Source: CAINDI01 sp037127585 (GTDB lineage: Bacteria; Verrucomicrobiota; Verrucomicrobiia; Palsa-1439). Taken from it: DNA of 6,744 nucleotides. A program made the position numbers and the translations under genes. The first letter of the stretch is position 1. Each line of letters opens with the position of its first letter. Shown here in pieces: positions 1 through 6,308 of the stretch. The stretch spans positions 1-6,744 of the forward strand of contig JBAXYB010000144.1 of NCBI GenBank assembly GCA_037127585.1, in the 5' to 3' direction. A model generated the notes under the pieces. That model made no database searches, was not told the DNA's origin, and saw only the letters and a program-made list of their open reading frames with translations.

Positions 1-409
1 CGAGGGCGATGGTGGCGGCGTTGATGAACTTCATCGTGATCATCTTCGTGCGGAAGGCCGGCACTTGTGCGCGCTCGAACAGTTCGAGGAGATAGGGCGG
101 CACGTTGATGTTGCGGGCGAAAACGATGCAGGGAATTTTTTTCGCGAGGAGGTGGTTGACGCGATTGATGGCGGCTTCTTTGCTCAACGATTTGAGGTAC
201 TGCCACTCCGCGCCGCCGATGACTTGAACGCGCTTGTTGGCGAAGTAGCGGAAGAATTCCGCGAGCGCCAGCCCGGGCCGGTTCACTGAGCCTTCCTGGA
301 TTTTGCGCGACAATCCGCCGCCCCCGGCAATGAGCTTGAGCTGCAACCGCTCCGCATGATTCAGGTAGAATCGTTCGGCGGTGACGACCGGGATGGAAGC
401 GGGCTCCAT
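1..409 (-). CDS. hprK: HPr kinase/phosphorylase, N-terminal part (cut by window edge)
   Basis: The first 136 codons are visible, from ATG at 409; the gene runs off the left edge. HprK phosphorylates and dephosphorylates a serine on HPr or HPr-like proteins in the cytoplasm, linking carbon status to regulation. The visible part matches the N-terminal HprK domain: NRPGLALAEFFRYFANKRVQ at residues 43-62, then a PCIVFARN...PPYLLEL stretch at 93-110 and the P-x-x-R-T-K strand at 117-122. The family is usually a little over 300 residues, so the Walker A kinase domain would lie outside the window and cannot be checked. The start codon follows the hpf stop after 2 nt and has no clear Shine-Dalgarno, which suggests translational coupling to hpf. 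Family recognition is from memory of conserved motifs, but the RPG...KRVQV block is distinctive. Confidence 0.88.
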   Translation of the reverse strand, partial: MEPASIPVVTAERFYLNHAERLQLKLIAGGGGLSRKIQEGSVNRPGLALAEFFRYFANKRVQVIGGAEWQYLKSLSKEAAINRVNHLLAKKIPCIVFARNINVPPYLLELFERAQVPAFRTKMITMKFINAATIAL

Positions 410-411
410 GG

Positions 412-960
412 TTAGGCCAACGTGGGATCGATCAAACCGAAGTCGCCGTTGCGATGCCGGTACAGGACGTTGAGTTTTTCGGTCTCCGCGTTCAGGAACA
501 CGACGAAGTCCCGCTTGTCCGAAACTTCGAGTTGCAGAACAGCTTCGTCCACGAACATCGGCTTGCAGGGGTATTGCTCGGTGCGAATATGGTTCGACTG
601 GCTCACGGCGGCTTCGAGATCGTGGGAGAAGACCTGCTCGTTGAAATGCTGGAGCTTGGCCCGGCGCGGCCGGTGATCCTGGATGCGAGTCTTGTACTTG
701 CGAATCTGGCGCTCGGCCTTGTCGACGGCGCGGTCGATGGCGGCGTACAAATCCTCATGCACGTCGCGCGCTTCGATGGTGATGTGATTGCCGCAATGCA
801 ACACGATTTCGGCGACTTGCCGGAACTTGTCCACTTCGAGAATGAAATGCGCGTTGAGAATGCGCGGGAAATCGATGTGAATGCCCGACACCCGTTTGCG
901 GGCGTACTCTTCAATGGCCGGCGTGATGGTTAGATGCCGACCGGTAACTGTGATATCCAT
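412..960 (-). CDS. hpf: Ribosome hibernation-promoting factor, long form
   Basis: This 182-residue protein has the two-domain layout of long HPF. Residues 1-100 form the S30AE/YfiA-type domain (MDITVTGRHLTITPAIEEYA start, ITIEARDVHEDLYAAIDRAV at 60-79, basic end KYKTRIQDH), which binds the 30S subunit near the decoding centre. Residues about 128-179 form the C-terminal dimerisation domain (YPCKPMFVDEAVLQLE, then DFVVFLNAETEKLNVLYRHR and NGDFGLIDP), which in other bacteria joins two 70S ribosomes into 100S dimers in stationary phase. Short HPF and YfiA lack this second domain. The ATG at 960 has a strong Shine-Dalgarno (AGAAAGGA, 7-nt spacer). The gene starts 13 nt after lptB and ends 2 nt before hprK, so it is the middle gene of a three-gene operon. 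Nothing in the sequence looks damaged. Confidence 0.96.
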   Translation of the reverse strand: MDITVTGRHLTITPAIEEYARKRVSGIHIDFPRILNAHFILEVDKFRQVAEIVLHCGNHITIEARDVHEDLYAAIDRAVDKAERQIRKYKTRIQDHRPRRAKLQHFNEQVFSHDLEAAVSQSNHIRTEQYPCKPMFVDEAVLQLEVSDKRDFVVFLNAETEKLNVLYRHRNGDFGLIDPTLA

Positions 961-967
961 GATAATT

Positions 968-975
968 TCCTTTCT
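968..975 (-). promoter_or_regulatory. Shine-Dalgarno for hpf
   Basis: On the minus strand AGAAAGGA precedes the hpf ATG with a 7-nt spacer, fixing that start. It overlaps the TAG stop of lptB (976-974), so a ribosome ending lptB covers the hpf initiation site. Confidence 0.8.
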
Positions 976-1717
976 ACATGCTGAAGCGTGGGCCGAGATA
1001 TAATTCCCGGCTCTTCGGATCGTTAACTAGAAACTCCTTCGTGCCCTCCACCTCAACCTTGCCCTGACAAATCAGGTACGCGCGATCGACGATGGCCAGC
1101 GTTTCCCGCACATTATGGTCGGTCACCAAAATGCCCAGCCCCTTGCGTTTCAACTCCGTGATGATCTGCTGCACTTCGTACACCGCAATCGGATCCACGC
1201 CGCTAAACGGTTCGTCCAACAACATCAGCTTCGGCGCCGTCACCAAGGCCCGGGTGATTTCCAAGCGCCGGCGTTCCCCGCCGCTGAGTGTGTACGCCTT
1301 GTTCTTGCGGAGCGGCGCAATATCCAATTCCTCCAATAAATAATCCAGCCGAAACTTCCGTTCCGCCGCCGTCAACGGCAACGTCTCCAGAATCGCCAGG
1401 ATATTTTCTTCCACCGTCAACTTCCGAAACACGCTCGGCTCCTGCGCCAGATACCCGATGCCCAACCGGGCTCGTTTGTGCATCGGCATGTGCGTCACAT
1501 CCTGCCCATCGAACGTGACTTTGCCGCCGTCGGGTTTCACCAGCCCGACCGTCATATAAAACGTCGTCGTCTTCCCCGCGCCATTCGGCCCGAGCAACCC
1601 GACCACCTCGCCGCGTTTCACGTTAATGGCCACGCCATTGACGACCCGCCGGTCGCCGTAAATCTTCACGAGCCCGTCGGTATGCAGCAGCGGATCAGTA
1701 TGCGGAGTGTCAGCCAT
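974..1717 (-). CDS. lptB: LPS export ABC transporter ATP-binding protein LptB
   Basis: From ATG at 1717 this is a 247-residue ABC ATPase. It has Walker A GPNGAGKT (43-50), Q-loop Gln92 in GIGYLAQEPSVF, signature LSGGERRR (144-151), Walker B LMLLDEP (164-170, catalytic Glu169) and H-loop His201. The GYLxQE-S-F-R-LTV block and the C-terminal ELYLGPRF ending are typical of LptB, the cytoplasmic ATPase that drives LptFG in moving lipopolysaccharide to the outer membrane; this implies a Gram-negative envelope. Family members are about 240 residues. An in-frame TTG at 1753 would add 12 residues and has a GGAG 6 nt upstream, whereas the ATG at 1717 has no clear Shine-Dalgarno. I prefer the ATG because it gives the usual family length. 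lptB is first in the lptB-hpf-hprK operon; lptA and lptC are not in the window. Confidence 0.95.
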   Translation of the reverse strand: MADTPHTDPLLHTDGLVKIYGDRRVVNGVAINVKRGEVVGLLGPNGAGKTTTFYMTVGLVKPDGGKVTFDGQDVTHMPMHKRARLGIGYLAQEPSVFRKLTVEENILAILETLPLTAAERKFRLDYLLEELDIAPLRKNKAYTLSGGERRRLEITRALVTAPKLMLLDEPFSGVDPIAVYEVQQIITELKRKGLGILVTDHNVRETLAIVDRAYLICQGKVEVEGTKEFLVNDPKSRELYLGPRFSM

Positions 1718-1822
1718 TGGCGCGCAGTGTAGCAGAAGCCGCGACACAGACAAGAGTCTCTCCGCGAGTCTGACCGCTGAAAGTGCCTAGCCCGCCCCGC
1801 CAATCCGTCATCCATTCTAAGT

Positions 1823-1896
1823 GCGGGTTTTGAAATTCAGCATGGCGAATCCCGTAGAACGAGCTGGCAGCTCGGTCGACGAATTTCCAAACCCGC
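1823..1896. repeat. Long imperfect inverted repeat / bulged hairpin
   Basis: The outer arms are 1823-1838 and 1881-1896, complementary at 15 of 16 positions (GCGGGTTTTGAAATTC against GAATTTCCAAACCCGC). An inner stem, 1854-1865 with 1869-1880, pairs at 10 of 12 positions around a GGC loop, and its core CGAGCT-GGC-AGCTCG is perfect. The right arm is continuous; the left arm carries a 15-nt unpaired bulge at 1839-1853. The structure has no T-tract on either side, so it is not a classic terminator. It could be a REP/MITE-like dispersed element, a structured 5' leader of lptB, or a bidirectional transcription block. Copy number in the genome cannot be judged from one window. Confidence 0.7.
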
Positions 1897-1953
1897 TCTT
1901 ACACTCCTGCTCGTCGCCAACGCAAACCTGGCGAGCCCGCGGTGGTTGTGTTC

Positions 1954-1963
1954 ATTGCGCAAT
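1954..1963. repeat. Perfect 10-bp palindrome ATTGCGCAAT
   Basis: A perfect twofold-symmetric site in the lptB upstream gap. It could be an operator for a dimeric regulator, but it lies about 240 nt before the lptB start and no regulator is known to match, so this is only a possibility. Confidence 0.3.
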
Positions 1964-1965
1964 AC

Positions 1966-1982
1966 GCCCCGGGCCGCGGGGC
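1966..1982. repeat. GC-rich hairpin downstream of the second SDR
   Basis: GCCCCG (1966-1971) pairs perfectly with CGGGGC (1977-1982) around a 5-nt loop. It lies about 50 nt past the SDR stop on the minus strand. There is no following U-run, so it may protect a 3' end or weakly terminate, but is not a standard intrinsic terminator. Confidence 0.4.
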
Positions 1983-2032
1983 CGACCAACCGCGAATCCA
2001 AGGTTGGGAGATTTGCGCGGGGTTTCCATCGG

Positions 2033-2764
2033 TTAAATCCCTGGCATGACGTTGCCGCCGCAGACGGGGAGATAGACCCCAGTGATGAATCCCGCCAAGT
2101 CGCTGGAGAGGAAGGCGACCGCGTTGGCGATATCTTGGTCGTGACCGAAGCGTTGCAACGGGACGCCGACGCGATACCCCTCGGGCCGGCCGGCCGCGGG
2201 ACGCGTTTCGCTGACCATCCAGCCCGGCGCCACTTGGTTGACGGTGATGCCGTGTTCGCCCACTTCTTTCGCGAGACAGCGAAGGACGCCGTCCATCCCG
2301 CGCTTGCCGGAAACGTAGGCGGATTGATTCGGCCAATTCTGCATCGCGCACTCGGTGTTGATGGCGATCACGCGCCCCCATTTCTTCGCGACCATGCCGG
2401 GCACGAACGCCTGCGCCATGAGCACGTTGTGCAGGACGCAACTCTCGAACTGCGACCGGTAATCTGCTGGCGATTGTTTGAGGACGTGAACCCACTGGTA
2501 CTGGATGACGGCGTTGTTCACGATGATGTCCGGCGCCCCGAGTTGCTTCGTCACCTCGTCGCGCATCCGCAACACATCCGCCTCCTTCGTCACATCGGCT
2601 TGGACAATGCACGCCGCCGGTAACTCCCGCGCCTTGTCTGCCGCCTTGTGGTAATGCGCCGCCACACGCGCGCCGCAGTCGGCCAGCGTCCGCGTGATGA
2701 CGCGGCCAAGTTCGCCTGTCGCACCGGTAACCAGCGCGACTTTGTTGGTCAGGTCAATCTTCAT
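2033..2764 (-). CDS. SDR family oxidoreductase with atypical active site
   Basis: A 243-residue short-chain dehydrogenase/reductase of normal length. It has a Rossmann motif TGATGELG (13-20, usual form TGxxxGIG), IVNNAV (81-86, usual NNAG) and the YxxxK pair Tyr150/Lys154. The position 13 residues before the tyrosine, normally the catalytic serine, is Thr137, and the structural/catalytic asparagine position aligns with Cys109. The C-terminus ends in LPVCGGNVMPGI, intact and not truncated. The ATG at 2764 overlaps the TGA of the upstream SDR (ATGA), so the pair should be co-translated; an in-frame extension upstream of 2764 runs over the neighbouring gene and is not believed. Substrate unknown. 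Either this is a working SDR subgroup using Thr, or a partner subunit to the neighbouring canonical SDR. It is the last gene of the metabolic operon. Confidence 0.9.
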   Translation of the reverse strand: MKIDLTNKVALVTGATGELGRVITRTLADCGARVAAHYHKAADKARELPAACIVQADVTKEADVLRMRDEVTKQLGAPDIIVNNAVIQYQWVHVLKQSPADYRSQFESCVLHNVLMAQAFVPGMVAKKWGRVIAINTECAMQNWPNQSAYVSGKRGMDGVLRCLAKEVGEHGITVNQVAPGWMVSETRPAAGRPEGYRVGVPLQRFGHDQDIANAVAFLSSDLAGFITGVYLPVCGGNVMPGI

Positions 2765-3498
2765 GCGCAGACCGCCTGATGCCCGCCGTCCACGATGAGA
2801 CCAACGCCGTTGATGTAATCGGCTTCGTCCGCACAGAGCAAAGCGACCGCGTGGCCGATGTCTTCTGGTGTGCCCATCCGTCCGCCCGGGATGCGCTGCT
2901 TCGCGAACGCGGCGTTCTCCGGTTTCTCCCAATGCCACTTCGTCATCTCGGTGAGAATCATCCCGGGCGCAACGGCGTTGCAAGTGATTCCTTTCGGCCC
3001 GAGCGCGATGGCAAAACTCTTCATCAACATGTGCAGCCCCGCCTTCGACGCCGCGTAATCGCCCTGCACCGCGCTGGTCACATTCGCCGCCAGCGACGTG
3101 ATGAAGACAATCCGTCCCTTGATCTGGCGCGCGATCATTTCCTTCGCGACCAACTGCGTGCAATGAAACGCGCCGGTCACATTCACGTCGAGCGTCCGCT
3201 TGAACATCGTCTCGCTCATCTCCATGACATCCACAAACGGGCAGATGCCGGCATTGTTCACCAGCACATCAATCCGCCCGAACTTCGCGATGGCGGCCTG
3301 TACGAGCGCCTCGACCTGCGCCCGTTGCGTGATGTCGCACGCGACGCCCAGCCCGCCAGACTTGTCCGCCGCCGCCTGCGCTGCCGCGCCGTCCATGTCG
3401 GCAATGACGATCGCGTACCCCTTCTTGGCGAGGCAGGTGGCGATTCCGAACCCGATGCCGCGTGCGGCACCGGTAATAATGGCTACTTTGTGACTCAT
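2761..3498 (-). CDS. SDR family NAD(P)-dependent oxidoreductase (canonical)
   Basis: A 245-residue classical SDR of the FabG/dehydrogenase type. TGAARGIG (9-16) binds the cofactor. Asp34 at the end of the second strand (VIADMD) favours NAD(H) over NADP(H) by family rules. NNAG is at 81-84, and the tetrad Asn106, Ser135, Tyr148, Lys152 is complete; PG at 178-179 and the final VDGGH are typical. It should interconvert an alcohol and a carbonyl on a small molecule; the substrate cannot be told from sequence. The ATG at 3498 has AGGAG 8 nt upstream and overlaps the stop of the preceding URO-D-like gene by 4 nt. Its own TGA overlaps the next SDR start in the same way, so it is central to a coupled gene chain. 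Confidence 0.95.
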   Translation of the reverse strand: MSHKVAIITGAARGIGFGIATCLAKKGYAIVIADMDGAAAQAAADKSGGLGVACDITQRAQVEALVQAAIAKFGRIDVLVNNAGICPFVDVMEMSETMFKRTLDVNVTGAFHCTQLVAKEMIARQIKGRIVFITSLAANVTSAVQGDYAASKAGLHMLMKSFAIALGPKGITCNAVAPGMILTEMTKWHWEKPENAAFAKQRIPGGRMGTPEDIGHAVALLCADEADYINGVGLIVDGGHQAVCA

Positions 3499-4418
3499 TG
3501 ACAGTTCTCCTGGTTGAATTCCCGGAACACCTCGAGCATGTACTCGTAGTGCTCAAGCGGCATACCGGGAAAGATGGTGTTGGAGGTGGAGAAAATGTAA
3601 CCCCCGCCGGGCGTGCCGTGGCGGAGGCAGTACTGCGCCGATTCCTGGATCGCGGACTTCGGACCGTCCTGCATGAGGTTGCACTGAACGTTGCCCATGA
3701 GCGCCATCTTGCCGGAGGTCCGGCGTTTGACCTCGGCGAAATCCATACCGGCCATGGGATCAATGGACTGCAAGGCGTGTGGTTCGCAGGACAAAATCTG
3801 GTCGAGAACCGGCATGAGATTGCCATCGCTGTGGAAGAAAGCTCTTGCTCCGCGCTGTTTCACCCGCGCCACAAGCCGGGCAAGGTACGGCGTGACGATC
3901 TCAGCAAAATCCTCTGCCCGACAAAACGGTCCGCCGTTGTGCGCCACATCGTGGGGTAGGTAGATGAAATCCGCGCCAGCCCCGGTCAATTGATCAATCG
4001 CGGCCAACCCGGCCTGACAACTCTTCTCGGCCACCGCGTGGATCTGCGCGCGATTCTCGAACAGGTCAATCGCGAATTGTTCCCAATCGCTAATCGTGTC
4101 AATGCACCAGAGCGCTCCGCCGACCATGCCGCCGATGGCAATCTCATCCCCAAAAGTGCGCTTGGCAGCCGCGACACCCGCGGGTTCACCCCACGGCCAA
4201 TACACCGCCAGCGCATCCCACTGATAACGCTCCACGATGCGCTGATAGATTTCCATGCAGAGCGCAATCTTTCTCTCCCGATTCGTCGCCCAATCATTCC
4301 GGTCGGGGAACTGCAAGCCGAACGCTTCCCGCTCCAACTCGAACATGGACTCGAAATGCGGCGGCCGGTCCGGCTCTTCGAACCGCAGCGTCTTCAGAAA
4401 TCTCTCCTTACCGGTCAT
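3495..4418 (-). CDS. Uroporphyrinogen decarboxylase (URO-D) superfamily protein, shorter paralog
   Basis: From ATG at 4418 this is 307 residues, starting MTGKERFLKTLRFEEPDRPP, the usual opening of URO-D-superfamily TIM-barrel proteins (MTxxERFxxALxxxxPDRxP). It lacks the RQAGRY substrate block of true haem-pathway HemE, so haem synthesis is unlikely. It also lacks the His-x-Cys...Cys zinc triad of MtaA/MtbA methyltransferases: the aligned places read HSDG (196-199) and FSTSN (276-280). The longer paralog two genes upstream has matching HCDG and FTSN. A methyltransferase- or decarboxylase-like reaction on an unknown substrate is an inference. Upstream in-frame ATGs at 4466 and 4442 are possible; 4466 would overlap the previous gene by 10 nt. 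I chose 4418 because family similarity begins there, though its Shine-Dalgarno (GGGGGA, about 10-nt spacer) is only fair. Confidence 0.88.
   Translation of the reverse strand: MTGKERFLKTLRFEEPDRPPHFESMFELEREAFGLQFPDRNDWATNRERKIALCMEIYQRIVERYQWDALAVYWPWGEPAGVAAAKRTFGDEIAIGGMVGGALWCIDTISDWEQFAIDLFENRAQIHAVAEKSCQAGLAAIDQLTGAGADFIYLPHDVAHNGGPFCRAEDFAEIVTPYLARLVARVKQRGARAFFHSDGNLMPVLDQILSCEPHALQSIDPMAGMDFAEVKRRTSGKMALMGNVQCNLMQDGPKSAIQESAQYCLRHGTPGGGYIFSTSNTIFPGMPLEHYEYMLEVFREFNQENCQ
3507..3511 (-). promoter_or_regulatory. Shine-Dalgarno for the canonical SDR
   Basis: AGGAG on the minus strand with an 8-nt spacer to ATG 3498, inside the last codons of the upstream URO-D-like gene; it supports the ATGA-overlap start. 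Confidence 0.75.
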
Positions 4419-4456
4419 TGTGGTTGAATCCCCCAACGGCATAATCCGCAGCGGCC

Positions 4457-5182
4457 TCACTTCCATTCCACCGCCGGTACAGGCGCGCCCCAACCGTGAC
4501 TCGGAGTGAGATTGCCCAGTTCGTCATATTCGTAAATCACCGCGCGCCGCGCCATCAGGGAGGTGTTGCCCTCCGAACCGTGGACGGTCAACGAGCCGAA
4601 AAAGATCAGGTCACCGGGTTCGCCGGTGAACAACACCTGCCGGTCGAGTTCCTCCGGCGACACCGCGCACACCCAATGCCGCTCGCCGGTCACCGCGTGG
4701 AACTCCTGTTTGTGTTCACGTAGTCCGCCCTGGTGCGAGCCAGGAATGCACCGCAGGCAGCCATTCTCGACCGTGCTCGGGTCGATGCAGACAAACACCG
4801 CGACCTGGTTCGGTTTCGTCCCCGGCCAGTAGAAATAGTCCTGATGCCACGGCTGCGGCGTGCCTTCGCGCGCGGCTTTGCACATCAGCTTGGTGTGGTG
4901 GAGGTGAATCCGGTTTCCGAGCATGGCCTTCGCTCGTTCGATCATGTCGGCCCGCGTCACTAGTTCGCGCAATGCCGGCGAGTGGTCATACGGATTGAAG
5001 ACAACACGCGCCGTGCGTTGGTTCTCCATGAGATGATTGCCGCGCAACGTGCCGGCCTCCACTTCGTCGCGCAGTTTGGTCAACTCGCACTCCAACTGTT
5101 TCAACTCCGCGCCCTTGACTTCTCTGCGGACGATGAGAAAACCGTCGCGTTGATAGTTCTCTATGTCAGTTTGTAGGCTCAT
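4457..5182 (-). CDS. Phytanoyl-CoA dioxygenase (PhyH) family protein, complete
   Basis: A 241-residue Fe(II)/2-oxoglutarate oxygenase of the PhyH type. The metal triad is visible as His113-x-Asp115 in PWHQDYFYWPG and His201 in LTVHGSEGN. Arg212/Arg213 in ARRAVIYEY would hold 2-oxoglutarate. Between them ENGCLRCIPGSH (139-150) is the family's hallmark strand, and GEPGDLIFF (187-195) precedes the distal histidine. Such enzymes hydroxylate small molecules in the cytoplasm using O2 and 2-oxoglutarate; substrates vary widely and phytanoyl-CoA is not implied. The ATG at 5182 has GGAG with good spacing and is preferred to an in-frame TTG at 5197. The start overlaps the stop of the upstream URO-D-like gene by 17 nt, so expression is coupled. 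All key residues are present, unlike the shortened PhyH gene at the operon's visible start. Confidence 0.93.
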   Translation of the reverse strand: MSLQTDIENYQRDGFLIVRREVKGAELKQLECELTKLRDEVEAGTLRGNHLMENQRTARVVFNPYDHSPALRELVTRADMIERAKAMLGNRIHLHHTKLMCKAAREGTPQPWHQDYFYWPGTKPNQVAVFVCIDPSTVENGCLRCIPGSHQGGLREHKQEFHAVTGERHWVCAVSPEELDRQVLFTGEPGDLIFFGSLTVHGSEGNTSLMARRAVIYEYDELGNLTPSHGWGAPVPAVEWK

Positions 5183-6308
5183 GTTGAAGTTCTCCAAACG
5201 GCCATGGCCGGTGTGTAGCCTGGCGTGGTTGCCGGGGATTCCATTGTTTGATGTGCCTGTAAGCCACCCGAATATTTTCGGCGGGGACTTCGACGCCGGT
5301 CACGTTGCTCGTAAACAGAAATAGCCCGCGCCCGCCATCGGTGAAATCGAGGAAGTAATCCACTTCCTCGCGCACATCGGCCGGTGTGCCGAATGGCAAG
5401 GTGCGCGAGACGCTGAGGCCGGCAAAGAACAACATCTCTTCGCCGTGCGCGCCGCGCTTCTTGCGGAGTTCGTACGGGTCAACGCCGACCTCGTACTGGA
5501 AACCTTGAAAGCCGGTAAAACCCGTCGCGAGAAAGTCGTCCACCAGCGGTCGCACATCGCCGTCGCAGTGGTGGATGCAGCGGACGCCGATTTCGAGCAG
5601 TGGTTCGATGCAGAGCCGGACCGTCGGTAGATAGTATTGCCGGAGAAACTCGGGCGCGACCATCGGGCCTTGGTTGTTGCAGAGGTCTTCGCCGCAGAAC
5701 ATGAGCGGGACGAGGTCGTATTCCCGGTAGAGCCGCGCGAGAATCTTGGAGCGGGCGTTGGAGATGACGCTTTTGGTCCACCAGATTTTGTGAACCGCTT
5801 CCGGATAGAGCGCGCACGCGGACAGAAACGCCACGTAACCGTATTCCGCGTACAGCGGGAAATGGCCGCAGAGATCCCAGAAGTTCGGAATCGGGACGAT
5901 CCCCTCCCACCGGGCCAACGCGTCCTCGAAATAATCGCGAAACCATTTCTCCGCCGCGACTGCGTCGAAGTCCTTAAGGATTTCGCGTTCGCTGTCCGGC
6001 AAGGAGTTCGCCCGGTCGAGCAACGCTTCCGGCTCGACGCCGGTATGTTCGGCTTCCGTCACATGCCCCGTGCGGACTTGGTCGAGGGCCGTGGGATAAA
6101 CCGGCGTGACCATTGCGTCCACGCCGAGTGCCTTGTGCGCCCGGAGCATGCCCCGGAAGGGGGCGGCGACGTATTGTTCTGGGCTGATACCGGCCAAGTC
6201 GGCGAGCACACGCGCGCCCCCGATCCAACCGCCGATTGTCGGAACTTCGTCTACTTCCTGCCCGCGGACTTGCCGGAGCAAGCGTTCCTTGGAAGTGAGT
6301 CGCGTCAT
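5166..6308 (-). CDS. Uroporphyrinogen decarboxylase (URO-D) superfamily protein, longer paralog
   Basis: A 380-residue TIM-barrel protein starting MTRLTSKERLLRQVRGQEVD, an opening typical of the superfamily. GEDLCNNQGPMVAPEFLRQYYLP (206-228) matches the mid-barrel region where relatives carry an acidic residue and a GP-x(2)-(S/A)P-E-x-F/L segment. HHCDGD (246-251) and FTSN (332-335) lie where MtaA-type enzymes have their zinc His-x-Cys and distal Cys; the distal Cys is absent. The HemE arginine block is also absent, so it is not a haem enzyme. The last 23 residues are a proline/arginine-rich tail that reads through the Shine-Dalgarno of the next gene and may have been gained with the overlap. 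The ATG at 6308 overlaps the upstream stop as ATGA; an in-frame TTG at 6338 adds ten unlikely residues. Reaction and substrate unknown. Confidence 0.9.
   Translation of the reverse strand: MTRLTSKERLLRQVRGQEVDEVPTIGGWIGGARVLADLAGISPEQYVAAPFRGMLRAHKALGVDAMVTPVYPTALDQVRTGHVTEAEHTGVEPEALLDRANSLPDSEREILKDFDAVAAEKWFRDYFEDALARWEGIVPIPNFWDLCGHFPLYAEYGYVAFLSACALYPEAVHKIWWTKSVISNARSKILARLYREYDLVPLMFCGEDLCNNQGPMVAPEFLRQYYLPTVRLCIEPLLEIGVRCIHHCDGDVRPLVDDFLATGFTGFQGFQYEVGVDPYELRKKRGAHGEEMLFFAGLSVSRTLPFGTPADVREEVDYFLDFTDGGRGLFLFTSNVTGVEVPAENIRVAYRHIKQWNPRQPRQATHRPWPFGELQHEPTN
5191..5196 (-). promoter_or_regulatory. Shine-Dalgarno deciding the complete PhyH gene start
   Basis: TGGAGA on the minus strand with an 8-nt spacer to ATG 5182. 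It lies inside the upstream URO-D-like coding sequence and argues for ATG 5182 over TTG 5197, since the TTG overlaps this very site. Confidence 0.75.

Larger units (their letters stand above)
1718..2032. other. Intergenic region between the metabolic and housekeeping operons
   Basis: About 315 nt with no convincing gene on either strand; the short ORFs here have no family-like composition. It should carry the end of the upstream SDR transcript and the promoter of lptB-hpf-hprK. I see no hairpin with a T-run, so no standard intrinsic terminator in either direction. On the minus strand TAGAAT (1819-1814) is a possible -10 about 60 nt before the TTG at 1753, but no good -35 stands 16-18 nt before it. 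If the TTG start of lptB is real, the gap shortens to 1754-2032. The region holds three palindromic structures listed separately. Confidence 0.6.

Noticed and set aside
454..933. Plus-strand ORF of 159 codons opposite hpf
   Set aside because: Antisense frame of a well-supported gene with no independent evidence.
1821..2036. Plus-strand ORF of 71 codons in the intergenic gap
   Set aside because: It is built largely on the inverted repeat and GC hairpin and shows no protein-like pattern.
1899..2612. Minus-strand ORF of 237 codons in another frame of the second SDR
   Set aside because: Arg/Gly/Ser-rich out-of-frame reading of the SDR; its tail merely crosses the intergenic gap.
1946..2623. Plus-strand ORF of 225 codons covering the intergenic gap and the second SDR
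   Set aside because: Antisense shadow of the SDR; no family-like features and no good start signal.
2765..3163. N-terminal extension of the second SDR across the first SDR
   Set aside because: The extension is an out-of-frame reading of the neighbouring SDR; SDR homology starts at the ATG at 2764.
2779..3501. Plus-strand ORF of 240 codons opposite the canonical SDR
   Set aside because: Composition is rich in Arg/His/Ala as expected for a mirror frame; the SDR on the minus strand carries all family motifs.
3495..6308. True haem-pathway uroporphyrinogen decarboxylase (hemE)
   Set aside because: Neither paralog has the RQAGRY-type block of HemE, and no other tetrapyrrole genes are nearby.
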